Notes under the pieces: model-generated
What the model was told of the DNA's origin: nothing
The model's database searches: none
What the model saw: the letters and a program-made list of their open reading frames with translations, nothing else
Program-made: the position numbers and the translations under genes
DNA from: Pseudomonas fluorescens
Lineage (GTDB): Bacteria > Pseudomonadota > Gammaproteobacteria > Pseudomonadales > Pseudomonadaceae
Direction: 5' to 3'
Length of the DNA stretch: 64,000 nucleotides
Assembly (NCBI RefSeq): GCF_000967965.1
Contig: NZ_LACC01000024.1
Span: 58,459 to 122,458, forward strand
Part shown: in pieces, positions 35,701 through 43,351 of the stretch
How the letters are laid out: every line of letters begins with the position of its first letter
Numbering within the stretch: position 1 is the first letter of the stretch

Positions 35701-37564
35701 CCTTTACCTGATTGGCCCAGGCTCGGGCAAGTCAGGCCCGCAAATCCTTTTTGCCCCTTACCACCCCGCTGGTTCACCGTTCATTGAGTTCGGCAACGAG
35801 GCCAGCGTTGTCGCGGCGCTCAACACACCGGGGCCATTGCAAGACATGTTGCTACGTCGCCTGCCGGACAGTGAGCAAACGGCGTTTCGCAACCTGTTCG
35901 AGTCCACTGTCGGCCAGTCGAGCGAAATCACCCTCGCGTCCAACCCCATCGGTGGCAACCTGCTCACCCATTTGTTCCATGACAACACCAGACTGTTGGT
36001 GAAGATGCTCGGCAGCCAGGCAAACGCTACCGCTCAGTCGGACTGGGAAGCCGTCAAACATCTTTTCGGCTCCGGCATCGAGCGCATTTCGGGCCTGCTG
36101 CCGGGCAAACTCGCGTATGTACAGTTTCTTTGGAAGGCCTACAAGGACGCCCTGAACTCAGCCGAAGCCCTGCAGGACCATCACTGGACAACCGCGTTGC
36201 GCGATTTTGTTGCCGGCGCGGCACAAATCCTGTCATTGGGCCGGTTGTCGCTTGAGGGATGGGCCGAAAGCGCCCAGGCAACCGGCGAAGCCGTTGCTCC
36301 ATCGGTTGTCACCCCCGTGATCGCGCAACCCTGGTCGAAGATTCTGTCGACAGCAGCAATGCGTACCCGGCTGCAACCGTTCGAAACCACGGTTGAACTC
36401 AAGGACCTGGCGAAAAACAGCAGTGACGGCACCTATCTGGAACCGGGCAGCCAGAAAGCCTTCGCCGCCATTGCCGGCAAGGTGTACGGCGTGAGCAAGG
36501 CCGGCGCGGTCTGGCAAATGGTCAAAGGCACGCAAGAAGGCCCCGTGTTACACACTGCTCCTGACAACCAACTGGTCATCGACCCGGATTTCCACACCGT
36601 TCACTTCGGGAAAGTCGTCTCGAAAATGCGCAATCAGGATGTCAATTCCTATGTTGCCAGGGAGGTACTGAATATCGAGGCCCGGGGGATGGACGAAATC
36701 CGGGCCAAACATCCCGATAAGGCCCGCATGATCGTGCAGGCCATCGACATGGCTCGCTATTACGCGTTCAACAGTCTGCACAACCTGGTGCAACTCAGGA
36801 AACTCGCCCCGGGCACACGGCTCGATACCTTCCTCAAACAGTTCTTTGATGTTGACCAGGTCAACAACGCCCTGATCGAGAAAATCAGGCAGGCCATCGT
36901 CCCTATCTGCAACGCGCTGGTCGATCCCGACGAAGACTGGATGAATTCGCAACGCTTTATCGTCGGTTCAAACCGGAACTCGAAGGACAACCTCGTTGCG
37001 TTTGTCGTGCAGAAGGATCTACAGCGCAATGTGCACTTCACGGAAAAATTCTTCGATCAACAACTCGACTGGTACAAATCCCGCCTGACACAGCCCTTCG
37101 ATCTCGACGGCCACGGCCAGGCCGCGACCTTGATACACGAGTTCGCTCATTTGTTTTCCGGGGCAGTGGACATTGCATACCTTGAGGCCAGGTTGCCATT
37201 CAGCGATTTGGTAGCGTCGGTCACCGCCAAGGACGCAGAAAAGAAACAGTCTCAGCTGGACTTCCAGCGAGAAGCCTTGTCGATGGATACCCCAGAGGAG
37301 GAACTGTTCGCACGCTGGAACAGCGGACTGCAATCCTGGATCAGCCTGGATTCGATACCGGGTTCTTATCACGTTGGTGAGACTATCCTGAAGCTGACGG
37401 GCAGCCAGACCATGGATGAGGCACGAGACGCTTTTTTAAGCGCGAAGGATTCGAAGCAGCGCATCGACGTCATTTTGCACAATGCCGACTCGATCGCTTT
37501 CTTGATCTGCGAAATGGGCCGGCAACTGGACCCGATACCGGTCGCTACGCCCCCTAAACCCTGA
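32732..37564 (+). CDS. large DUF6543-type toxin with C-terminal HExxH motif
   Basis: 1610 residues, no signal peptide, no close partner gene. Four similar modules can be seen, each with a strand ending in a YTP-like motif and G-x-x-x-x-F/L, then a long helix: near residues 86 (LIFYTPYAGIKKF), 376 (FLYTPTAGLQVL), 648 (ILWTPAEGLEVF) and 1005 (ILFAPYHPAGSPFIEF). Such modules mark the dermonecrotic-toxin-like (DUF6543) proteins of Pseudomonas, often annotated as membrane-targeted effector toxins. Near the C-terminus HEFAH (1469-1473) fits a zinc metallopeptidase HExxH site, with a possible third ligand in AYLEARLPF. Likely a contact- or host-directed toxin; delivery and target are unknown. ATG 32732 is a plausible start. 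Confidence 0.8.
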   Translation: MSTPVTPLFFPEALTSRGLWRELGQTHGLTQRDFEWFSHIELATQALRDEQTPPMLAKKILLKIPGLEPMALAGSFVLTATPDDNGLIFYTPYAGIKKFANRTDLTEQLLTQLKAASEDSDLLAFMALSQRKAVVDAADIELNFQTIDGDVFEEQRNTLSTHQQLNDQALLDELKALPSLTSLLDALLNEQLAAAFPGLDQRQTQVNFYQATTPENADESHPARRWANSLSLSEAVLLHYRHQRWPAGSSPEFSHSKKSPAKTDQPLWEAAVTTISRHLISLLIGQLEGFWDAASADGASRRQFFGKAIADQARVQLLLKREAGIITPEQSQDLHALISTASRTNESMTVETVRLWEYQANYVELAGSLMVSAGNAFLYTPTAGLQVLEDYQDLRDTVLSKFSAAGHEDELYGLLSLEERQRFIGFDRPNVTGEVISGAIFPRLFDGIIGKQLQNMDYALQVFRHSDGVVDIHALFDKALDIRSMISERLLTQATDGRWSTRPVLSGDQHPSMVLADTAAAFVKTFSDIETLINADFAAQPFATLALQQDYLQNIKPHLAHALSVGLRGEASLRVLGATLRDADRAIVETVFNPDLPNRQNRLSLKGFRPDAYSLTLERSGQEDVLPLAHCLLLTERGGLDPSHSGRTILWTPAEGLEVFDTVTHARLELNRRLLEPQLRLALLENLTPAQRVFHQRYSLGPLRLIEGSVLERVAQSSIEHFLARCEHVRTFDLSDTKQKKALEDLTTAVLNTNLRRASSIARAISQQQSLPAWLGMAPLQEQRLHLELLEQYRNSVVEDKDYLHGITPLKSYVHETLTSLLRIRFPATALDPDNIEITPDLTLVGPARSLTEFALHHVNIAQGTGFKVRSATTQALPEGLDQAAVRQLLLSLDITQNYAKNVTDNLSNQAADFEKRILRFVKQLPWQLLQHAHELKLQQRLSDSGFDLLRQVLDMPDAIARATVEGAHAIARPLQLIKTSGAATVKALGLYLIGPGSGKSGPQILFAPYHPAGSPFIEFGNEASVVAALNTPGPLQDMLLRRLPDSEQTAFRNLFESTVGQSSEITLASNPIGGNLLTHLFHDNTRLLVKMLGSQANATAQSDWEAVKHLFGSGIERISGLLPGKLAYVQFLWKAYKDALNSAEALQDHHWTTALRDFVAGAAQILSLGRLSLEGWAESAQATGEAVAPSVVTPVIAQPWSKILSTAAMRTRLQPFETTVELKDLAKNSSDGTYLEPGSQKAFAAIAGKVYGVSKAGAVWQMVKGTQEGPVLHTAPDNQLVIDPDFHTVHFGKVVSKMRNQDVNSYVAREVLNIEARGMDEIRAKHPDKARMIVQAIDMARYYAFNSLHNLVQLRKLAPGTRLDTFLKQFFDVDQVNNALIEKIRQAIVPICNALVDPDEDWMNSQRFIVGSNRNSKDNLVAFVVQKDLQRNVHFTEKFFDQQLDWYKSRLTQPFDLDGHGQAATLIHEFAHLFSGAVDIAYLEARLPFSDLVASVTAKDAEKKQSQLDFQREALSMDTPEEELFARWNSGLQSWISLDSIPGSYHVGETILKLTGSQTMDEARDAFLSAKDSKQRIDVILHNADSIAFLICEMGRQLDPIPVATPPKP

Positions 37565-37578
37565 TCCCGGCGTAATAA

Positions 37579-37602
37579 CGCGCAGATCCCCGGATCTGCG
37601 CG
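37579..37602 (+). terminator. palindrome after the toxin gene
   Basis: CGCGCAGATCC / GGATCTGCGCG form an 11-base stem 15 bases after the toxin stop codon. There is no T-run immediately behind it; the nearest is about 25 bases on. A transcript-end hairpin is probable but not certain. Confidence 0.55.
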
Positions 37603-37712
37603 CTACAGCAGTGTTTGATTTGATCTTTTTTTCACGCACCCCTGTGGATACTGCTACTCGATAGCAGGTGTTCCAGAGGCGAGGCGTTGAAAAAAAATTA
37701 CACATTGATGGT

Positions 37713-37737
37713 TAAATGCCATGACTGATGTTCTCGC
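37713..37737 (+). promoter_or_regulatory. weak iron-starvation-box-like sequence before fpvR-like gene
   Basis: TAAAT (37713-37717) and CGC (37735-37737) are 17 bases apart, close to the PvdS pattern TAAAT-N16/17-CGT but with C in the last position. It lies 44 bases before the start codon. Low weight on its own. Confidence 0.3.
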
Positions 37738-37780
37738 AGACTTCCCCCAAGGTTAGAATGCAGGAAACCAGGAAGGGCCA

Positions 37781-38782
37781 ATGACCGATCACACGCTTTC
37801 GGAAGCCGAATACGACGCCATCACCGATGCCGCTGCGCATTGGTGCATGCGTCTGCACGCCAGTGACTGCACCGAGCAAGAGCGCCAGGCGTTCGCGCAA
37901 TGGCGTAACGCGCATCCGCTCCATGCCTTCGAGTACGAGGCAATGCTGGAGATCTGGGATGTCGCTGGCGACCTGCCCCGTCCCGAACCTGTCGTGCCGC
38001 TGGTTCGCACTCAAGCCGAAAACCCGTGGCGACGCCTGGCTATTGCCGCGGCGATATGTGCCCTGGCACTGCCTTTGGCCGGTTATGGCGGCTGGCACCT
38101 GGGCTGGGTACCGAACGCGTACCAGCATTTCGAAGCGACCGACAATGTTCGAACGGTCACCTTGAAAGACGGCAGTCAGGTGGAACTGAACCTGGGCAGC
38201 GAGCTGACGTACAGCAACTACAAGGATCAGCGGCAAGTCACGCTGAAAAAAGGCGAAGCCTTCTTCAGGGTCAGCCATGACACCCGCCACCCCTTCGTGG
38301 TCAAGGCCGCCGAAGGCCGTATTCGCGTGACCGGCACCCAATTCAACGTCTGGATGTATGAAGACCAGGTCAAGGTCAACCTGATCGAGGGTTCCGTACT
38401 GGTCAGCAGCAACGCCAACCTGCCCGGCGACGGTTTGCGCCTTGACCCGGCGATGCAGGCCAGTTATCGCCACGGCGACTTCACCCCCCGCATCAGCCAG
38501 ACCTATGACAATGACAGCTCGCTGGCCTGGCGCCAGGGCAAGCTGGTGCTCGACGATCTGGCCCTGAGCGATGCGCTGCCCTTGATCAATCGCTACCTGG
38601 ACAAACCTTTGATGGTCGCTGACAACAGCACCGGCTCGATCCATATCGGCGGCATCTACAACATCAAAGAGATCAACGGCCTGGTGAAGTCCTTGCCGCG
38701 GGTCCTGCCGGTCTACCTGACCCGTAACCAGAACGGCAATCTGGTGGTCAACGCGATTCCGCAAACCTCCCCGAAAAGCTGA
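37781..38782 (+). CDS. fpvR: FecR-type anti-sigma factor, probable FpvR
   Basis: 333 residues. The N-terminal cytoplasmic part (about 1-80) has the DUF4880-like segment AAHWCMRLHAS...FAQWRNAHPLHAFEYE typical of FecR-family sigma binders. A single membrane helix follows (about 88-107, LAIAAAICALALPLAGYGG). The periplasmic FecR domain includes TVTLKDGSQVELNLGSEL, KGEAFFRVSHDTRHPFVV and GTQFNVWMY. FpvR in P. aeruginosa has nearly the same length, holds PvdS and FpvI, and lies close to pvdQ. Here the gene is convergent with pvdQ and has no sigma or receptor gene beside it. FecR-type function is certain; the FpvR name rests on the neighbourhood. Confidence 0.75.
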   Translation: MTDHTLSEAEYDAITDAAAHWCMRLHASDCTEQERQAFAQWRNAHPLHAFEYEAMLEIWDVAGDLPRPEPVVPLVRTQAENPWRRLAIAAAICALALPLAGYGGWHLGWVPNAYQHFEATDNVRTVTLKDGSQVELNLGSELTYSNYKDQRQVTLKKGEAFFRVSHDTRHPFVVKAAEGRIRVTGTQFNVWMYEDQVKVNLIEGSVLVSSNANLPGDGLRLDPAMQASYRHGDFTPRISQTYDNDSSLAWRQGKLVLDDLALSDALPLINRYLDKPLMVADNSTGSIHIGGIYNIKEINGLVKSLPRVLPVYLTRNQNGNLVVNAIPQTSPKS

Positions 38783-38783
38783 A

Positions 38784-38813
38784 AAGGCCGCCACCCCTGC
38801 GGGGTGCGGCCTT
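38784..38813. terminator. terminator between fpvR-like gene and pvdQ
   Basis: AAGGCCGCCACCCC and GGGGTGCGGCCTT pair around TGC with one bulge. As the two flanking genes converge, the hairpin could serve both. Confidence 0.75.
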
Positions 38814-38839
38814 CAGCGTTCATGCAAAACTCCAGTCCC

Positions 38840-41188
38840 TTACTGCGCGGCCACCTTGGCATCCTGCTGACGGATCGTCTGCACCTGATAGGCCGGATCG
38901 GACAGGATCTGTTGCTCGGTGAAAGGCAGCACGCTCCATTGCTTCCTGGAAAAGGCCTGCGTTTGATCCCGTGAATACTTCGAGGTCGGGTCGCTGGACA
39001 ACGAGAACGCCAGCAGCCCTTTGGCCTGCGGTCCGTTTTCGTCGAAGGTCACCACTTGCAGGTAACTCGTGCCGCTGACCACTTCACGCTTGCCATCGCT
39101 GCGCGGCACGCTCTGGATGGCGTTGTAGATCCCCAGCGCACCCGGCCCGCCATGGATCGGCGTCTGTTGTCCGCCGCTGCTGGCCACCTGGATATCGCCC
39201 CAACGGCTATCGGGTTTCAGTCCTGATGCCTTGACCTGTTCAACTGAACCCAGCATCGCTGCCCGCAGCGCCTTCGCCACTTGCGGGTGATCGACAGCGA
39301 GTCCACGTGGAGTATGTTGCGGATCCTGCGGATCGAATGCCACGCGCCATACCTCCGGCACTGACTCCAATGCCTCCATGACATTCTGGAAGTGCACAAA
39401 ACCCAGACCGCTGCCCAGGTTCGCGTTGCGGTCCCAGGCCTTGAGGCTGGCGCACAGTGGCGCAAGTGTTTTTGCATCGGCACCGAAATCCGTCGCGCAA
39501 AATTGCAGCAGGTCCGGCATCACTTGATCCGCCTGATAAACCTGATCGTCCATCACCATGCGTTGCAAGTCCGCAGCCCCGACCTTGCCGGCCTTGGTCA
39601 ACATACTCAAACGATCCAGGGCAAAACGTGAACGCAACCCCAATGGCTGGCTGTCCTGACTGATCAACGGAGAATAGCCGGTCAGCGGTTGCGCCGGGTT
39701 GGCCATCCATGCCGAGTCGTTGGAATGCTGGACAAAATCCTTGCGCAGCAATTGCGGCAACTTGTCCGCCGCATAGATACCCTGTTGTGGCGCCTGCGGG
39801 TCGATGCCCCAGGCACAGGCGCTGTTGGAACCGTCGAGAATGATCATCTGCAAGCCAACCCGCGGATCGCTGCATTGCGCCAGCTTGTCGACGCTGACGT
39901 TGGGCACCACCGAGAGGTTCATGTACAGCGTCTGCCCCTGATCGTCCGCCGCCAGCGTGTTGACCCACGGAATGCCCTGGATCCTGTGCACCGAGGCCTG
40001 GAAATCCTTGAGGTTTTCAGCACGGTTCATCGCGTACCACTGCTGCAGAACGCGGTCGTTATCCAGATTGGCGTCACGCAGGCTATAGGCGTATTGATGA
40101 TCCCAATCCAGTCTTCCCGGCCATTGCACCACCGGACCGAACTTCGAGCTGTAGACCTCGTGGGAAATCGCCCGGACCTGCCCGTCCGCCTGCCTGACGT
40201 TAACGGTCACGGTCTGCTTGTCCAGCGGCAAGGACTGGCCGTCGAGCAGGTAACGGGTCGGATCCTTGGGGTCCAGTTGCAGGCGATACAGCGTGAAATG
40301 CCTGGACGAATCCACGGTGTGGGTCCAGGCCAGATGTTGATTGAAACCGATGTTGATCAGCGGCAGGCCGGGCAACGCCGCACCCATCACGTCCAGTTTG
40401 CCGGGAATGGTCAGGTGCATCTGATAAAAACGCATGCCGCCCACCCACGGAAAGTGCGGGTTGGCCAGCAACATACCGCGTCCGTTGAAGGAACGCTCGC
40501 TGCCGACCGCGACGGCGTTGCTGCCCCGGTCCAGGGCAAAGCGCTGCATCCGCGTGGCTGCCACCTGGAACGCTGCCTGTGCACTTGACGCCTGGGCAAC
40601 GGCTTTGGGTGGCGTGGCACCGGCCAGGGCTTCGGCAAACTGGCCGACACCACCTTCGACCAACAGGCGCCGGGTCAGCTTGACCAGATCCGACGTGGTG
40701 ATGTCGCGCACCCAATCGCCCTGGCACTGCGGCGGTAAACCCTGGGCGCGGCGTTCGCTCAAGGAGCGGTTGTACCCCGCCACATAGCCTTCAATCAGCT
40801 CACGCACTGGCGGGGTCTGGGCCTGCCAGAAACCGGCGACAGCTTGCGGGGTGTTCAGCCAGGTGAAAAACACATCGCTAACCAGGTTCTCACGCTCCTC
40901 AACGGTGAACTGATCCGGCCCGAAATACCGCGAACGTTCGCCATTCACCGTGGTGATCTCGTTGGCCAGCAGGCACAGGTTGTCCTGGGCGTAGGCATAG
41001 CCGATGCCGTAGCCGAGCCCGCGTTCGTTGTCGGCGCGGATGTGCGGCAGGCCGAAACCGGTTCTGCGGATGTCCGCGCTCGTTTGCGCAGGCGTACCGC
41101 TCGCGCTCGCCGCAAGGTTCAGCCCGAGGCTCAACCCCAGAGTCACACCCGCCAGGCTCAACCTGGTTAACTGGCTGGAAATAATCAC
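38840..41188 (-). CDS. pvdQ: PvdQ, acyl-homoserine lactone / pyoverdine acylase
   Basis: 782-residue Ntn-hydrolase of the penicillin acylase family: signal peptide (about 1-28), alpha chain, then autocleavage at Gly222-Ser223 in DRGSNAVAVGSERS, exposing Ser223 as nucleophile of the beta chain. Beta-chain motifs ANPHFPWVGGMRFYQMHLT, HLAWTHTVDSSRHFTLYRL and DFVQHSNDSAWM match PvdQ closely. It removes the fatty acid from pyoverdine precursors in the periplasm and can degrade long-chain acyl-homoserine lactones. The GTG at 41188 is five bases after AGGAG; an in-frame GTG at 41272 lies inside the presumed promoter. A PvdS-type box lies upstream. Confidence 0.95.
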   Translation of the reverse strand: MIISSQLTRLSLAGVTLGLSLGLNLAASASGTPAQTSADIRRTGFGLPHIRADNERGLGYGIGYAYAQDNLCLLANEITTVNGERSRYFGPDQFTVEERENLVSDVFFTWLNTPQAVAGFWQAQTPPVRELIEGYVAGYNRSLSERRAQGLPPQCQGDWVRDITTSDLVKLTRRLLVEGGVGQFAEALAGATPPKAVAQASSAQAAFQVAATRMQRFALDRGSNAVAVGSERSFNGRGMLLANPHFPWVGGMRFYQMHLTIPGKLDVMGAALPGLPLINIGFNQHLAWTHTVDSSRHFTLYRLQLDPKDPTRYLLDGQSLPLDKQTVTVNVRQADGQVRAISHEVYSSKFGPVVQWPGRLDWDHQYAYSLRDANLDNDRVLQQWYAMNRAENLKDFQASVHRIQGIPWVNTLAADDQGQTLYMNLSVVPNVSVDKLAQCSDPRVGLQMIILDGSNSACAWGIDPQAPQQGIYAADKLPQLLRKDFVQHSNDSAWMANPAQPLTGYSPLISQDSQPLGLRSRFALDRLSMLTKAGKVGAADLQRMVMDDQVYQADQVMPDLLQFCATDFGADAKTLAPLCASLKAWDRNANLGSGLGFVHFQNVMEALESVPEVWRVAFDPQDPQHTPRGLAVDHPQVAKALRAAMLGSVEQVKASGLKPDSRWGDIQVASSGGQQTPIHGGPGALGIYNAIQSVPRSDGKREVVSGTSYLQVVTFDENGPQAKGLLAFSLSSDPTSKYSRDQTQAFSRKQWSVLPFTEQQILSDPAYQVQTIRQQDAKVAAQ

Positions 41189-41258
41189 GCTCGCTCCTGA
41201 TCGAAAAATCGATGGCCACGGCTGCGCATACCCACGCGCACCAGGCCTCCCTGTAGGG

Positions 41259-41281
41259 ACGAAGCTCACCACAAAAATTTA
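41259..41281 (-). promoter_or_regulatory. candidate PvdS iron-starvation box of pvdQ
   Basis: On the minus strand CCTAAAT (TAAAT at 41281-41277) is followed after 15 bases by CGT (41261-41259). The PvdS consensus is TAAAT, 16-17 bases, CGT. The box ends about 70 bases before the pvdQ start codon, a sensible place for a promoter. Confidence 0.6.
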
Positions 41282-41437
41282 GGAAATTACTGTGCAACGA
41301 CCCATGGTCTGACAGGTTGATCACGCGATGGCGACAAATTTTCTACATTCGAGCCTTCATGATTCGGGCGGCTCATACGTCTAGTCCTGTAAGAGCGCCC
41401 ATTTTTTTCCTGATCAGGCTCTGAAAGGAGTTTTGCA

Positions 41438-41809
41438 ATGTACAACTCGCAACTGCCAACGGACGGTAGCAATGCGCCAAAGGGTACTTCCTTGGGAGTC
41501 GGTGTATTCGAGCCGCGTACCGATCGCCACGGCAACGAGCGGATCCGGATCCTGCTCAAAAGTTTTGGCCTTCGAACCAGTCTGATCCGCCTGAAAGTCA
41601 TCGACGCCCTGCTGACGGCCGCCGAAAACGACCGCAGCCTTGGCGTGCGCGGCGTGCACAGCCAATTGCTGGAGCTGGATATTCCCCTGTCCTTTCTCAG
41701 CGTGCGTGAAGTGCTAAAACGCTTGTGCAGCGAAGGCGTGATTGTCCTCAACCCCGACAAAAGCTACAGCCTGCATCCACAGGCTGCTGCCATCCTGCGC
41801 AACCGATGA
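41438..41809 (+). CDS. Fur-like winged-helix regulator, PA2384-like
   Basis: 123 residues with a winged-helix pattern resembling the DNA-binding part of Fur: KSFGLRTSLIRLKVIDALLTA, GVRGVHSQLLELDIPLSFLSV (recognition helix region) and a wing VLNPDKSYSLHP. The metal-binding domain of true Fur is absent. In P. aeruginosa a similar small protein, PA2384, lies next to pvdQ and influences iron-limitation responses; here it is divergent from pvdQ with about 250 bases between. AAAGGAG precedes ATG 41438. Function beyond DNA binding is inferred. Confidence 0.75.
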   Translation: MYNSQLPTDGSNAPKGTSLGVGVFEPRTDRHGNERIRILLKSFGLRTSLIRLKVIDALLTAAENDRSLGVRGVHSQLLELDIPLSFLSVREVLKRLCSEGVIVLNPDKSYSLHPQAAAILRNR

Positions 41810-41817
41810 TCGAATGA

Positions 41818-42006
41818 TCAGGGCTTGACCTTGCGGCGCATCACGCCATTGATGACCACCACGATCACCGCCACACCAATGGCGATGTACTGGAACATTT
41901 TTTCGCTGATGACGCCGGTGTTCTGCAACCAGGAAAGGCCAAACATGATCCCCAGCACCACCAGGGAGATCAGAATCGAGTATTTCAAACGTTGCGACTG
42001 AGTCAT
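41818..42006 (-). CDS. small two-helix inner-membrane protein (62 aa)
   Basis: 62 residues: two predicted transmembrane helices (about 9-28, YSILISLVVLGIMFGLSWL, and 38-55, YIAIGVAVIVVVINGVM) with a basic tail MRRKVKP. AGGAA precedes ATG 42006; the extension to 42054 has no site and would add polar residues. Function unknown; resembles small, constitutive membrane proteins common in Pseudomonas. Confidence 0.75.
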   Translation of the reverse strand: MTQSQRLKYSILISLVVLGIMFGLSWLQNTGVISEKMFQYIAIGVAVIVVVINGVMRRKVKP

Positions 42007-42162
42007 TGCGGGTTCCTGAATCTGAAAATGTATCCGGTTTGTATCGACGCGCATGCCAAGCGCTTACCCTGTTTCGGGGATAAGCGGCTACAAGCGGGGT
42101 CTCATGTTACAGCCGATGAAGAGTTTTAGCTTCATTGCGGCGATAACCATGAGGACTTTCAA

Positions 42163-42300
42163 ATGTTGCGTCGAATCACTCTGCTGATTCCCCTGTTTGC
42201 CATCCTGACCCTGAGCGGATGCATTGTTTTCCCCCACGGGGGCTGGCACCACGATCACTATGACAACCATGGCGGACCGGGTTACTACCAGCATCGTTAA
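42163..42300 (+). CDS. small His-rich lipoprotein (45 aa)
   Basis: A 45-residue product too short to be found by usual length limits: MLRRITLLIPLFAILTLSGC is a classic type II signal with lipobox LSGC and lipidated Cys20. The 25-residue mature tail is rich in His, Gly and Tyr (HGGWHHDHYDNHGG). GAGG lies eight bases before ATG 42163, and the TAA lies eight bases before the end of the convergent LysR gene. The His cluster suggests metal binding; this is inference. Confidence 0.75.
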   Translation: MLRRITLLIPLFAILTLSGCIVFPHGGWHHDHYDNHGGPGYYQHR

Positions 42301-42307
42301 CAACCAC

Positions 42308-43234
42308 TCAATGCCCTGAATCCTTGCGGTAAAAGTCATTGCCGGGCTGGGCACACAGTTCCACCAGCCAATCGACAAACACACGCACCCGCCGGGATAA
42401 CTGGCGGTGCGGCGGATAAAGCGCCGTCATCGGCATGCCCGGTGGCGGCACTTCCCTCAACACTTCACACAAACGCCCCTCCTCCAGTTGCCGCGCTACG
42501 TGATAGTACGGCATCTGCACCAGGCCATATCCGGCCTCGCACGCCGCCAGATAGCCATCGGCACTGTTGACCGCCACCTGCTTGGGCAAGTCGACCGACT
42601 GCACTTGTCCACCGACAACAAACTCCAGTCCATAGCGTTTTCCGCTGCTGCTGGAGACGTACTCGACCATCTGGTGCCCGCGCAGGTCATCGAGCGTATG
42701 GGGCGCAGCGTGCCGCTGCAGGTAGTCGGGGCTGGCACAGGTCACCTGATCCAACACCACCAGCGGCCGCGCCACCAGCGAATCGTCCAGCGGTGAACCA
42801 CCGCGCAAGACACAATCGACACCTTCGCGAATCAGGTCCACCGGCCGGTCATTCAGGCCGATTTCCAGCTCGATCAAGGGATAGCGGGCGGTGAATTGCG
42901 GGAGTGCCGGAATCACAATCAGGCGCCCCACGCCCGCCGGCATGTCCACGCGCAACAACCCCTTGGGATTGTGGCGCGCGGCACTGAACACCGCTTCGGT
43001 CTCTTCCAGGTCCGCCAGCAAGCGCACGCAACGCGGGTAATAGGCCGCGCCGTCGAGCGTCAGGCTGATCTGCCGCGTGGTGCGTTGCAGCAGTTGCACC
43101 CCAAGGTGCGCCTCCAGTTGCTTGATCAGGATGGTGACCGAGGCCCGGGGCAATTGCAGGCTGTCGGCGGCCTTGGCAAAGCCGCCCAACTCGACGATTC
43201 GGGTAAAGACGCGCATGGCGTTGAAACGGTCCAT
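42308..43234 (-). CDS. LysR-family transcriptional regulator
   Basis: 308 residues: winged HTH (about 4-62; FTRIVELGGFAKAADSLQLP and SVTILIKQLEAHLG) and LysR effector domain. GGAG lies six bases before ATG 43234, better placed than for the in-frame Met four codons upstream. It is divergent from an aldo/keto reductase gene (118 bases between starts), which it probably controls. Confidence 0.9.
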   Translation of the reverse strand: MDRFNAMRVFTRIVELGGFAKAADSLQLPRASVTILIKQLEAHLGVQLLQRTTRQISLTLDGAAYYPRCVRLLADLEETEAVFSAARHNPKGLLRVDMPAGVGRLIVIPALPQFTARYPLIELEIGLNDRPVDLIREGVDCVLRGGSPLDDSLVARPLVVLDQVTCASPDYLQRHAAPHTLDDLRGHQMVEYVSSSSGKRYGLEFVVGGQVQSVDLPKQVAVNSADGYLAACEAGYGLVQMPYYHVARQLEEGRLCEVLREVPPPGMPMTALYPPHRQLSRRVRVFVDWLVELCAQPGNDFYRKDSGH

Positions 43235-43351
43235 TGCTGGCTCCACCGGCTGACTATTTAGATTTAACGAATAGTGATAGCCGTTTTAGCCGGTTTATCT
43301 TGTTTCTGTCGAGGCGAACAATGGCGATTCACTTCACAGGGAGCTGATTTC

